DNA of 64,000 bases from Holdemania sp. Marseille-P2844 (GTDB lineage Bacteria > Bacillota_I > Bacilli_A > Erysipelotrichales > Erysipelotrichaceae). The translations under genes and the position numbers were made by a program. Under the pieces are notes generated by a model, which worked only from the letters and a program-made list of their open reading frames with translations, had not been told where the DNA came from and ran no database searches. This document shows, piece after piece, positions 45,643 to 53,311 of this stretch (position 1 is the stretch's first letter; every line of letters begins with the position of its first letter). The stretch is from NCBI RefSeq assembly GCF_900120005.1, contig NZ_LT635453.1:62001-126000 (forward strand). Reading direction: 5' to 3'.

Positions 45643-46815
45643 TTACCAATACCGATTCCAGTCCGTCACCATCCGCGTCAGGGCTTCCATATAATAGTAG
45701 TCGCCCCAGCTGCAGCACTCGTCGACGCCTTTGTTGCGGCAGGTGTTGGTCGGCGTGTGGCGGTTATAGGTGCTGTGAAGCAGGATGCCGTTGGTCGAAT
45801 CCCAATCCTTAACCTCATAGTTGTCGATCAATGATTTCATCATCTGATACGCAAGTCTCGTATAGTATTCCGCTTCTTCTTTGTCCAGCACTTTCGCCGC
45901 TTCCAGAAAGCCGCAGATCACAATCGCCGCTGAAGAGGAATCGCGCGGTTCACTGCTTCCGTCGGTAAAATCGAAGTCCCAGAACGGAACCAGATCCTTC
46001 GGCAGATGGCGCAGATAGTAATCGCTGATGTGGCGGAACAGCTCCAGGTATTCCGGATCCTGCGTATATTGATAGCTCAGAATCGTACCGTAAACGCCCC
46101 AGGCCTGCCCGCGTGCCCATGCGGAATTATCGCGGTTGCCCTGATGCGTGACGCCCTTGAGCGGCAGGCCGGTTTCCGGATCGAAGAAATACGTGTGGAT
46201 CGTTGAGTAATCCTCACGCACGACACACTTCATCGCCGTGCGGATATGCTTGTGCGCGATGTCCGCAAACTTCGGATCACCGGTGACCTCGCTCGCCCAG
46301 TACAACAGCGGCAGGTTTAACAGACAGTCGATAATCAGCCGGTAGCTGTCCTTATCGCCCATCTCGCCCCAGGCCTGAATGAATTCGCCTTTTTCCTGAA
46401 AGCGGGTGATCAGCTTCTCCGCCGCCATGATCGCCGCTTTCTTCGCCGTTTCATCACCGGTCAGTTTGTAGCCCGCGACGCAGGAGAGGGAGTACAGGAA
46501 GCCAAGGTCATGATGATCGACGCTGAATTCCTCATTGATCCGCTTGTAGAAGTCCTCCACCTGAATCAGTGCGGCATACTTGAAGATGTTCTTTTTCGTG
46601 TGTTCATAAGCCAGCCAGATCTCGCCAGTCCAGAAGCCGTTGGTCCAGTCCATGTTGATGATCGGCTGGTAGAATAAATCGGTGCTGCTGGCAGCCTGAT
46701 ATTGATACGTGAACGCAGGCAGGTTTTTTTCTACCTGAGCGCAGGCACGGTCCAGCGCGGCGGTGATTTCTGCTTTTGCCGCCAGGGGTTTATCTAAAAA
46801 TTGAATACGGTCCAT
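45643..46815 (-). CDS. ugl: GH88 unsaturated glucuronyl hydrolase
   Basis: 390 residues of the alpha6/alpha6-barrel GH88/105 clan. The two catalytic Asp positions of GH88 are seen in H-H-D-L-G-F near 103 and I-I-D-C-L-L-N-L near 165. The W-A-R-G-Q-A-W-G motif near 236 and the C-terminal S-W-G-D-Y-Y-Y-M-E-A-L are typical. It removes the 4,5-unsaturated uronate left by lyases on chondroitin, hyaluronan or heparan oligosaccharides. The ATG at 46815 has GAGG 10 bases upstream; the longer frame to 46860 runs into the divergent promoter region. Confidence 0.88.
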   Translation of the reverse strand: MDRIQFLDKPLAAKAEITAALDRACAQVEKNLPAFTYQYQAASSTDLFYQPIINMDWTNGFWTGEIWLAYEHTKKNIFKYAALIQVEDFYKRINEEFSVDHHDLGFLYSLSCVAGYKLTGDETAKKAAIMAAEKLITRFQEKGEFIQAWGEMGDKDSYRLIIDCLLNLPLLYWASEVTGDPKFADIAHKHIRTAMKCVVREDYSTIHTYFFDPETGLPLKGVTHQGNRDNSAWARGQAWGVYGTILSYQYTQDPEYLELFRHISDYYLRHLPKDLVPFWDFDFTDGSSEPRDSSSAAIVICGFLEAAKVLDKEEAEYYTRLAYQMMKSLIDNYEVKDWDSTNGILLHSTYNRHTPTNTCRNKGVDECCSWGDYYYMEALTRMVTDWNRYW

Positions 46816-46925
46816 GAACGGGAAACCTCTCTTTCTTCTCTGTCTTGAGTTTATCATCATTTTTCGCTATGATAAATAGGAAGGTTAAGGTTTTTTTGTA
46901 TAAATTAAAGAAAGAAGGAAGGGAA

Positions 46926-47684
46926 ATGCAGGATTTCAGCGTGACGTTCCGCTATGCAATTCAACGGGAATGTACTTTAGAATGGCGGGTGAAGCGGGAT
47001 CGCATCGACTACAACAACCTTGTGTTCATATTAAAGGGAAAAGCGTTGTATAAAACTGACGATAACGAACAGGTTCTGACTGAGAATCAGGTGCTTTTAA
47101 TCCCGGCGGGCAGTCTGCGGGAGGCGGAGCGGTTTGCGGAGGAGCCGCTGACGCTGCAATCCTTTGATTTTTTCAGCGATCAGCCGCTGCCGGCCTTGCC
47201 TCAGCCGGTTCTGACCCTGGATTCGCTTGATTTCTATCTGCCGTTGTTTCAGGATTTCAACCGGCACTGGCTGACGGAAAAGCCGTTGTCCCGGCTGCAT
47301 TGCAAAGCGGTGTTCTATCAGATTCTGGACGAGCTGTACCAGACGGCCTGGGCGCAGCAGGAGAATCCGCATGTCCGGCAGATGAAAAGCTACATCGAAT
47401 CGCATCTGACGCAGACCATCACGATGGAGGATCTGGCATGGGTCACCGGCCTGAACGTCGTGTACTGCGGGGCGTTGTTCAAACAGGAAACCGGCGTCAC
47501 GGCGCTGCGCTACTGGCGGACGCTTCAAATCCGCAAAGCAGCCCAGCTGCTGCGGGAACCGGACATCTCGGTCAGTGAAGCGGCATGGCAGTCCGGCTTT
47601 GACGATCTGTTTTATTTCTCCAAATTATTTAAAGAGATTCAAGGCGTATCGCCGAAGGTGTATCAGCGGCGGCATCCCTTATAA
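46926..47684 (+). CDS. AraC-family regulator of the lyase-hydrolase operon
   Basis: 252 residues: N-terminal cupin-like sensor (about 15-130; V-L-L-I-P-A-G) and C-terminal double HTH (about 155-250; I-T-M-E-D-L-A-W-V-T-G, then S-V-S-E-A-A-W-Q-S-G-F-D-D-L-F-Y-F-S-K-L-F-K). Divergent from the GH88-lyase operon across 110 bases, so it probably activates it in response to an unsaturated uronate oligosaccharide. The ATG at 46926 has GGAAGGGAA in front. The extension to 46845 is unlikely. Confidence 0.88.
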   Translation: MQDFSVTFRYAIQRECTLEWRVKRDRIDYNNLVFILKGKALYKTDDNEQVLTENQVLLIPAGSLREAERFAEEPLTLQSFDFFSDQPLPALPQPVLTLDSLDFYLPLFQDFNRHWLTEKPLSRLHCKAVFYQILDELYQTAWAQQENPHVRQMKSYIESHLTQTITMEDLAWVTGLNVVYCGALFKQETGVTALRYWRTLQIRKAAQLLREPDISVSEAAWQSGFDDLFYFSKLFKEIQGVSPKVYQRRHPL

Positions 47685-47706
47685 ATCCTTATCGGGAATA
47701 GTTAAC

Positions 47707-48021
47707 TCAATCCGCGTCCTCGTCCAGTGCTTCAATATAGAAGCTGACTGGACGGAAACCGTCGTTGCAGGAGATCATGGCGGAGCGCGGATTTTTCATC
47801 CAGCCTTCATAAAGATTTTCCCCGCCGTGAGCCAGCGTCATCACAAACGGGGACAGACTCGACCAGGCGCTGTCGCACAAGCCTTCCGGTTTCATCCAGC
47901 CGTTGGCGATAAAGACCTGCCCTTCCCGCAGATCGCAGGCGTGCAGCATCGGATTTTCATAGCGCGCCATCAAGTCGGTATGTTCTGTCACTTTCGCTAC
48001 GGTAATTCTGCATTTTTTCAT
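47707..48021 (-). CDS. TIGR04076-family protein
   Basis: 104 residues: M-K-K-C-R-I-T-V start, then the family's C-D-L-R-E-G-Q-V-F, K-P-E-G-L-C-D-S-A-W and C-N-D-G-F-R-P-V. Function unknown; the conserved Cys residues suggest metal or redox binding. The ATG at 48021 fits the family start; an extension to 48150 is compositionally odd. It converges with the AraC gene, with 22 bases between the stops. Confidence 0.75.
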   Translation of the reverse strand: MKKCRITVAKVTEHTDLMARYENPMLHACDLREGQVFIANGWMKPEGLCDSAWSSLSPFVMTLAHGGENLYEGWMKNPRSAMISCNDGFRPVSFYIEALDEDAD

Positions 48022-48337
48022 AACTTCTCCCGCTCCTTCCTTGTTTTCATTGCAGCACCGGTTTAAGAACCGGGGACCGGAAGGATTTCCAGCTTTCGCT
48101 TTCGATCCTTTGCCGGATGAATCAGTGAGCTGTGCCTGGGGCTGCTTCAATGCATCCTGCCTGGATTTATTCTGTGCAAACCTTTCCGCTGAAGATCAAA
48201 AAAACCTTGTCTTTGCGGCAAGGATTCGTTGTCTATGATGCAATGTTTATCACAACTTCATTTCAGCCCCCGATCGCAATGCCTGTCGGCGGGCTCGGAT
48301 CCTCTGCCGCCCCGCTTTCCGATCAAGTTCGCCATCG
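48022..48337. other. Gene-free stretch between the TIGR04076 gene and the HTH pair
   Basis: About 316 bases. No gene with a ribosome site, no clear hairpin with a T-run and no repeat were seen. Confidence 0.4.
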
Positions 48338-48604
48338 CTATTGGGGACTTTGATGTTGATTGCGGATCTCGTTGATTTCATCAATATCGTCGAAGCATTG
48401 GGAATCAAAGAACTCCTTGAGCGAAAGATTCAGCGCCAGACAGATACTGTAAATCGTCGGCATATACAGCGTTTCCTGATCCTTCGACATAAAACTGGAA
48501 ATCGTGCTGTTGCCGCAGGCCTTCTGACTCAGCGTGCTTGGATTCAGATCATATTCCCCGCATAATTCTTTAATTCTGATGCGTAATGCTTCACTAAATT
48601 TCAT
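48338..48604 (-). CDS. Small HTH (XRE-like) regulator
   Basis: 88 residues. The HTH of the Cro/CI type covers about 8-70 (L-N-P-S-T-L-S-Q-K-A-C-G-N-S-T-I-S-S-F). It is similar to the gene just upstream: both end S-L/M-x-x-F-F-D-S-x-x-F-D-D/N. A 2-base gap separates them, so they form a tandem paralogous operon. AGAGGATGG precedes the ATG. Confidence 0.8.
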   Translation of the reverse strand: MKFSEALRIRIKELCGEYDLNPSTLSQKACGNSTISSFMSKDQETLYMPTIYSICLALNLSLKEFFDSQCFDDIDEINEIRNQHQSPQ

Positions 48605-48606
48605 CG

Positions 48607-48846
48607 TTATAGTCCATCCTCTAAATTGTCGAATAACTCGCTGTCGAAGAATTGACTGAACGACATATTGAACGCGCCCAAGATCTTACAACACGTATGA
48701 AGCGTCAGATATTTATCCGGCTCCCGTTTATAATTGTAAAATGTATTTTTACTGACTCCGCTGACCTTGGCCAATTCATAATAAGTCCAGCCGCGTTGTG
48801 CGCGGAGTTCGTCGATTCTCTTAAGCGTCGCTTCGTTCAATTTCAT
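48607..48846 (-). CDS. Small HTH (XRE) regulator
   Basis: 79 residues, almost entirely a Cro/CI HTH (about 8-70; W-T-Y-Y-E-L-A-K-V-S-G-V-S-K-N-T-F-Y-N-Y). First gene of the pair with 48338-48604 and divergent from a third small HTH gene at 48956. Such stand-alone HTH proteins occur in mobile elements and as phage or toxin regulators, but no partner of that sort is next to it. Confidence 0.82.
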   Translation of the reverse strand: MKLNEATLKRIDELRAQRGWTYYELAKVSGVSKNTFYNYKREPDKYLTLHTCCKILGAFNMSFSQFFDSELFDNLEDGL

Positions 48847-48955
48847 GCCATCGCTACCTTTGTATCAACACTGAATTAGTCAATAACTTCCAATTCCTGC
48901 TTTTATTATAACTAGCTGCATGATAAAATTGGTTTGGAGGTTATGTGCTAACATT

Positions 48956-49192
48956 ATGATAAACAAAGGTATTCCCGACGTCGGTTCCACCGTCCGTCAA
49001 CTCCGGATCGACAAAGGCATGACAATCGAAGCCCTTTCCCGCATAACTAAAATTAAAATTGAAGAACTGACTTGCCTGGAACAAGGCGGAAACTGCCCGG
49101 TTCCCGATTATTTCGTAATCCTGACGGCACTGGGTTATGATTGGGACCAGATCGTCGACCTCCTACAGCGCGGTCAGGCCCGCTTCACCTGA
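48956..49192 (+). CDS. Small HTH (XRE) regulator
   Basis: 78 residues from the ATG at 48956 (90 from 48920). HTH with T-V-R-Q-L-R-I-D-K-G-M-T-I-E-A-L-S-R near 10-30. Start choice is unsure: GGAGG at 48936-48940 is 15 bases from 48956, and the ATG at 48920 has a TATAAC just ahead but no ribosome site. A minimal ATG-TGC-TAA open frame (48943-48951) lies between GGAGG and the ATG at 48956. Divergent from the HTH pair, so the three may regulate one another. Confidence 0.65.
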   Translation: MINKGIPDVGSTVRQLRIDKGMTIEALSRITKIKIEELTCLEQGGNCPVPDYFVILTALGYDWDQIVDLLQRGQARFT

Positions 49193-49626
49193 ATTTCTGC
49201 CGCAGAAAGCTGCCGATTCCCAGGTTGGAACACCTTGCGCAACAGAAAAGAAAAGAGGATGATCCGCTTCGGTTTTCCTTGACTTAGAATTCGGCATGGA
49301 AAGAAATCTGCGATTTCCGATATGATTCCGGATTTCTCATTTCTTATTTCCGTCCCGTCATCGCCAAGGAAGCGAAGCGCAATCATCCCGTGACCGTTCA
49401 GCTTAAATGCCTAAAAACTGGTAAAAACCAAATAAAGGAAAAGTACCTGATAAAACAGATAAGTAAATTAAATTCATCCCTGATTACTCCTCTCTTTTCA
49501 AGTACTTGATATAAAAATTATATTATCGGAACTCACTTTAAACAAGGAAACACGCTTAATAAAGATCGCTGGAAACTCGGCGCTGCCCTGCGGCGTTTTG
49601 ATAAAATTTACAGTAAAGGAGAGCGA
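49193..49626. promoter_or_regulatory. Gene-free stretch with a spaced direct repeat, upstream of the RRNPP-like regulator
   Basis: About 430 AT-rich bases. AAGTACCTGATAAAA (49441-49455) and AAGTACTTGATATAAAA (49500-49516) are a direct repeat about 59 bases apart, i.e. between 5 and 6 helical turns. They lie 110-190 bases before the regulator start and could be its binding sites. No short peptide gene with a ribosome site was recognised. Confidence 0.4.
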
Positions 49627-50832
49627 ATGAAACAGATCAACGCTTTAATACGGATAACCCGTCTGAAAAAAGGAATTAAAGCGGCGGCGTTAGCCCATGA
49701 ATGCCATATCACAGCCAGTTATTTAAGCCAGATCGAATCGGGAAAGGAGGTCGATCCGGCAATCACCTCGGCGATTCTGCGTCAGCTGGGGATTGGAATC
49801 AAGAAGAATAACAAACAGATTCAGAAATTTGACAAGCTGATGGATGATCTGATCACGGCGGCGGCTTTTTACGATGCAGTCACGATGAACACACTGTTCG
49901 ATCAACTATCCCAATCGGAATCCAGCCTTATGGAATCTGAGCTGGCGCTGAAATTCACGCTGGCTGCCTTTATCACGCACGTCGTCAATAAAAATTATGC
50001 ACAGATCAAAGAAACGCGGGATATCCTGAAGCAATGTGTAAAGCTGTTGACTCCCGAACTGCTTCAACTTTATTATCTGTATCTGGGAATGTCTTTTGCG
50101 GATGTCCGCGGCGATCTGTTTAAGGAATACACGCTGAAAGCGCTGAGCATGAAAGAAAAAGAATCCGTAACTTCGATTGCGCACTACAATCTGGCTATCT
50201 GCTATGCCCGGGAAAACAACCACTTTCTGGCGGACAAGTACAATCTGAAAGCCCAGCGCTCATTTCTGGATGAACAGAATTACCTCCGGCTGATTTTCAG
50301 CAAGTCTTTTGAAGCCGTTCTGTATTCTGAAAATGGAATGTTTGAGGAAGCGTTGGAAATTTCCACTTCCATTCTGGATCAGACGATCATAAAGATTCCC
50401 GAATTTCAGCGGAAACAGGTGCTCCAGAATATTCTTTTTACCTGCATTCTGGCGAAAAAATATGAAGAAGTTCAACGCTATTGCATTCGGTATGCAGCCT
50501 CTGTCGAACTGACTGATTTTCACCGCGCCATGCAAGCCTGGGCTTTATATAAATTAAATCAGATGGAGGAAGCAGCGGCGCTGATTAAAACCTGCCATCA
50601 GGACAAAACCAATCCTTTTTCCTCGCTGTTTATCACGATCGTCAATCTGACGCTGGCGCAGGAGGAAGTCGAATTGCAGCATCAGCTGATCCAATTCCAG
50701 AAATTTGCGCTGAAGCTGGGCGACGATTTATCCGCCAAATTCATCACTGAATTGTTATGTGAATCCTATCTTCGCAAAAACAATTATTCCAAGGCTATTT
50801 ACTATCAGAATCTGGTTGACCGCAAAAAATAA
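49627..50832 (+). CDS. HTH-TPR transcriptional regulator (RRNPP/Rgg-PlcR-like)
   Basis: 401 residues. The N-terminal Cro/CI HTH (about 1-60; C-H-I-T-A-S-Y-L-S-Q-I-E-S-G-K) is followed by a long all-helical region (about 65-395) with tetratricopeptide-like pairs such as A-H-Y-N-L-A-I-C-Y-A near 180. This is the layout of peptide-sensing regulators (Rgg, PlcR, PrgX, AimR). The ribosome site is AAAGGAGAGCGA. The downstream 139-residue protein may be its partner or target. No cognate signal peptide is visible beside it, so the ligand is unknown. Confidence 0.78.
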   Translation: MKQINALIRITRLKKGIKAAALAHECHITASYLSQIESGKEVDPAITSAILRQLGIGIKKNNKQIQKFDKLMDDLITAAAFYDAVTMNTLFDQLSQSESSLMESELALKFTLAAFITHVVNKNYAQIKETRDILKQCVKLLTPELLQLYYLYLGMSFADVRGDLFKEYTLKALSMKEKESVTSIAHYNLAICYARENNHFLADKYNLKAQRSFLDEQNYLRLIFSKSFEAVLYSENGMFEEALEISTSILDQTIIKIPEFQRKQVLQNILFTCILAKKYEEVQRYCIRYAASVELTDFHRAMQAWALYKLNQMEEAAALIKTCHQDKTNPFSSLFITIVNLTLAQEEVELQHQLIQFQKFALKLGDDLSAKFITELLCESYLRKNNYSKAIYYQNLVDRKK

Positions 50833-50864
50833 GCGCGATCATTTCCGTGGGAAAGGGGACAATT

Positions 50865-51284
50865 ATGCTTGAAGGGGTACAGGAGCTGTTTGAACAGCTG
50901 GCGAAGGATAATCAGGTGAGCGTAGAGGATATTCAATCCGATTTGCAGAAACGGATTGACACGGCATGGGCGGATCAAAATGAATCCTCCGCTGTGCTGC
51001 GCCGGTTTTTCAAAGACAAGAAACCGACCGCCGTTTTTTTCCTGTTTGCTTTTGATCAAATCCAGAAAATGAATGATCAGATTCAGGAAATCATCGAAGA
51101 AGTTTATCTGACTGAAATGAAGGCTGGCGGGAAGTCCTCAGTCGAGGTGACCGGAGAGCTGGATGCCGATCAAATCCAAGATCCGATCGAGACCTTTCTG
51201 GCCATTTTAAATTGTCTTCAAAGCAATGCGCTGATCATCGAAACAATTCGTCAGATGGACTGTCTACCACAGGAAAAGGATTGA
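50865..51284 (+). CDS. Small protein of unknown function downstream of the RRNPP-like regulator
   Basis: 139 residues, acidic and helical. The first 40 residues (L-A-K-D-N-Q-V-S-V-E-D-I-Q-S-D-L-Q-K-R-I-D-T-A-W) resemble the Spo0A C-terminal-like helical motif found in many small Firmicutes proteins; the rest is unrecognised. AAAGGGGA is 7 bases before the ATG. The gap to the regulator is 32 bases, so they are probably co-transcribed and end at the terminator at 51278. Confidence 0.65.
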   Translation: MLEGVQELFEQLAKDNQVSVEDIQSDLQKRIDTAWADQNESSAVLRRFFKDKKPTAVFFLFAFDQIQKMNDQIQEIIEEVYLTEMKAGGKSSVEVTGELDADQIQDPIETFLAILNCLQSNALIIETIRQMDCLPQEKD

Positions 51285-51311
51285 ACTTTCCAATCGTTCA
51301 ATCCTTTTTTT
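51278..51311 (+). terminator. Terminator after the RRNPP-like operon
   Basis: A perfect 9-bp stem (51278-51286 with 51296-51304), 9-base loop and T7. It begins inside the last codons of the small protein. Confidence 0.92.
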
Positions 51312-51348
51312 GAGTTTGTTTGTCAGCAACGATCACGATCAGCTTTTC

Positions 51349-51400
51349 AAGGGAGTAAAGCGCTTTTTGCCAAGCGCTTTCCCTTTGTTTCTCTTTTTGA
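51349..51400 (+). terminator. Second strong hairpin with T-rich tail
   Basis: Arms AAGGGAGTAAAGCGCTT (51349-51365) and AAGCGCTTTCCCTT (51372-51385) form 9 plus 5 pairs around TTTGCC, followed by a T-rich stretch. No gene lies between it and the first terminator 40 bases earlier, so it is a back-up terminator or the end of an unseen RNA. Confidence 0.55.
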
Positions 51401-51528
51401 TTTCAAGCTTCATTTCCGGGGGGATTTCCAGGCAAGGATGCCGCTGACCCGCCTTATTAATTATCCTCTGTTTCCGCACTCTGTTTTATGCTTCAAAAGT
51501 TCTGGATTGTCTGACAACCTTGGAACAT

Positions 51529-51560
51529 AAAAAAGGACTGACTTTTGTTCAGCCCCTTTT
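51529..51560 (-). terminator. Terminator after the FMN-carrier lipoprotein gene
   Basis: On the minus strand AAAGGGGCTGA (51559-51549) pairs with TCAGTCCTTTT (51541-51531) and continues into T's. It lies about 65 bases past the stop. Confidence 0.65.
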
Positions 51561-51622
51561 CCTCACTTTCAAATTCAGTTGTTCACGCTTTTAGAGAAAG
51601 TGTGTGAGGTTTCTTAAAATCC

Positions 51623-51979
51623 TTATTTCGCCTGATCTAAGCACTCAGTAACGCCTTTGATGACCGCGTTAGAAGAGTTGGTAGCGCCGGAAACCGTATC
51701 GACTTCCGCAGAGTTGGCTTCAACGATCGCCGCGCAGATCTTTTCCATCGCGACATCGCCCAGACCTGCAGTTTCGGCCTGTTCCGGAGTTGTGACGCTG
51801 GCGATCTTGCCGCCTTCAATCTTAACTTCGACAGTAACGTCGCCGTTGTTGCCCTTCTGTGTGGAGGTGTATGTGCCGTCTTTGTAGCCAGCAGCGTTGC
51901 CGCCCTTATCCTTGCTTCCGCAAGCGCTCATGGACAGAACCATCATGCCAGCCAGAGCCAGTGCTAAAAACTTTTTCAT
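51623..51979 (-). CDS. FMN-carrier lipoprotein (FMN_bind domain)
   Basis: 118 residues: lipobox S-M-S-A-C (Cys20), then one FMN_bind domain. The flavinylation motif D-T-V-S-G-A-T-N-S-S is at 94-103; in NqrC/RnfG and PplA-like proteins the Thr of S-G-A-T carries covalent FMN placed by ApbE. With no other domain, it is a surface electron carrier. It could pass electrons to the exported flavin reductases elsewhere in the window, but no ApbE, quinone reductase or RNF gene is present here. A perfect promoter-distal terminator suggests a single-gene unit. Confidence 0.88.
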   Translation of the reverse strand: MKKFLALALAGMMVLSMSACGSKDKGGNAAGYKDGTYTSTQKGNNGDVTVEVKIEGGKIASVTTPEQAETAGLGDVAMEKICAAIVEANSAEVDTVSGATNSSNAVIKGVTECLDQAK

Positions 51980-52111
51980 GGTTATTTCTTTCTCCTTCCA
52001 AAAATATCGAACATTGTCGATGGTTTAATCATATCAACACCCGTTTCCAATGTCAATTCCTGAACGCTTCGTTCTTGTGAAAAATCGCTTTAAATTAAAG
52101 ATATCAGCGGC

Positions 52112-53158
52112 TTACAGGTCGTCCTTGAGGGCGGAAGCCTTCGCATAAGCGCTGGAGCGGGCTTCGAAGAAATCGGTTTTGATCAGATTGGCATTGGCAT
52201 ACTGACTGACCCATTTCATCGACGCCGGTTCTTCCTCTTCGCCCGGATAAAGAATTTCCAGATGAATTGCCCGGGCACGCAGGTTGCCGAGATAGTGGAT
52301 GTAATCGCAGATCATCGTTTTGTTCAGCCCCGGGATCTCATCGCCCAGAATTGCGCAGCCCCATGCGATCTCCTCTTCGACGCCCTGTTTCAGCATATCC
52401 CGGTAAAGCTGTTCCAGTTGCGGCGTGAACAGCTGCGGCTCCTCCTTGCGCAGCTGTAGAATCATGCTGCGAAACAGCCACAGGTGGGTATTTTCATCGC
52501 GATTGATGTAACGGATTTCCTGCACTGATCCGGGCATCAGTCCCATCCGGCCGAGGTTGTAAAAAAACATGAATCCCGAGTAAAAGTAAATTCCTTCAAG
52601 AATGTAATTGGCGATCAGCGTCTTCATCAGCTGCACCGGCGTGCGTTGTTCCATGAACTCATTATACAGCCCGCCGATAAATTCATTGCGCTTCAATAGC
52701 CGCGGGTCGTTTTTCCATTGGTACAGGATCTCTGTGCGTTGATCCGGCGAACAGAAGGAATCGAGCATGTAGCTGTAACTCTGGGAATGCACCGCTTCCT
52801 GAAAGGCCTGAATCGTCAGGCACAGATTGATTTCGTTGGCCGTGATCACCTCGGCAATGTTGGGCAGGTTGGCCGTCTGGATACTGTCGAGAAAGATCAG
52901 AAACGACAGTGTTTTATCAAGCGCGGTCTTCACTGCCGGTTCCAGCTTGGGATAATCCTTGAGATCTTGTCCGAGGTTGATTTCCTCGGGAATCCAGAAA
53001 TTGTTCATCGCCTGACGATACCAGTCCGATACCCAGCCATATTTCAGCGTGTTGAAATCATTGAGGTTGGTCGTGTTGCCGTTGATCATCCGGCGCTGGC
53101 GGACGTCGGTATCGCCCTGGGCGTTAAACAGCGCTTTGCGTTTGAGTTGTTCTGACAT
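52112..53158 (-). CDS. nrdB: Class I ribonucleotide reductase, small (radical) subunit
   Basis: 348 residues. All di-iron ligands can be placed: Asp in F-L-D-S-I-Q, Glu and His in Q-E-A-V-H-S-Q-S-Y, Glu in Y-I-L-E-G-I-Y-F, and Glu/His in N-R-D-E-N-T-H-L. The radical Tyr (H-S-Q-S-Y) is kept, so it is a Tyr-radical protein, not a Tyr-less class Ic type. The C-terminus (A-S-A-L-K-D-D-L) is the expected acidic tail that docks in NrdA. The ATG at 53158 has GGAGGAACCACG in front. It follows nrdA by 153 bases. Confidence 0.93.
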   Translation of the reverse strand: MSEQLKRKALFNAQGDTDVRQRRMINGNTTNLNDFNTLKYGWVSDWYRQAMNNFWIPEEINLGQDLKDYPKLEPAVKTALDKTLSFLIFLDSIQTANLPNIAEVITANEINLCLTIQAFQEAVHSQSYSYMLDSFCSPDQRTEILYQWKNDPRLLKRNEFIGGLYNEFMEQRTPVQLMKTLIANYILEGIYFYSGFMFFYNLGRMGLMPGSVQEIRYINRDENTHLWLFRSMILQLRKEEPQLFTPQLEQLYRDMLKQGVEEEIAWGCAILGDEIPGLNKTMICDYIHYLGNLRARAIHLEILYPGEEEEPASMKWVSQYANANLIKTDFFEARSSAYAKASALKDDL

Positions 53159-53311
53159 CGTGGTTCCTCCCTTGATCTGTGACGGTGGTCTTGAAATGAA
53201 GATTGATGTTTTAGAGATGGTCCTGAATTGAAGATTGATTCGTGATGGGATGAGGAAGATTTCGCCAACAGGCAGAGCTGCGCCATTGGACAAGCCTTGT
53301 CTGATTGTGAA

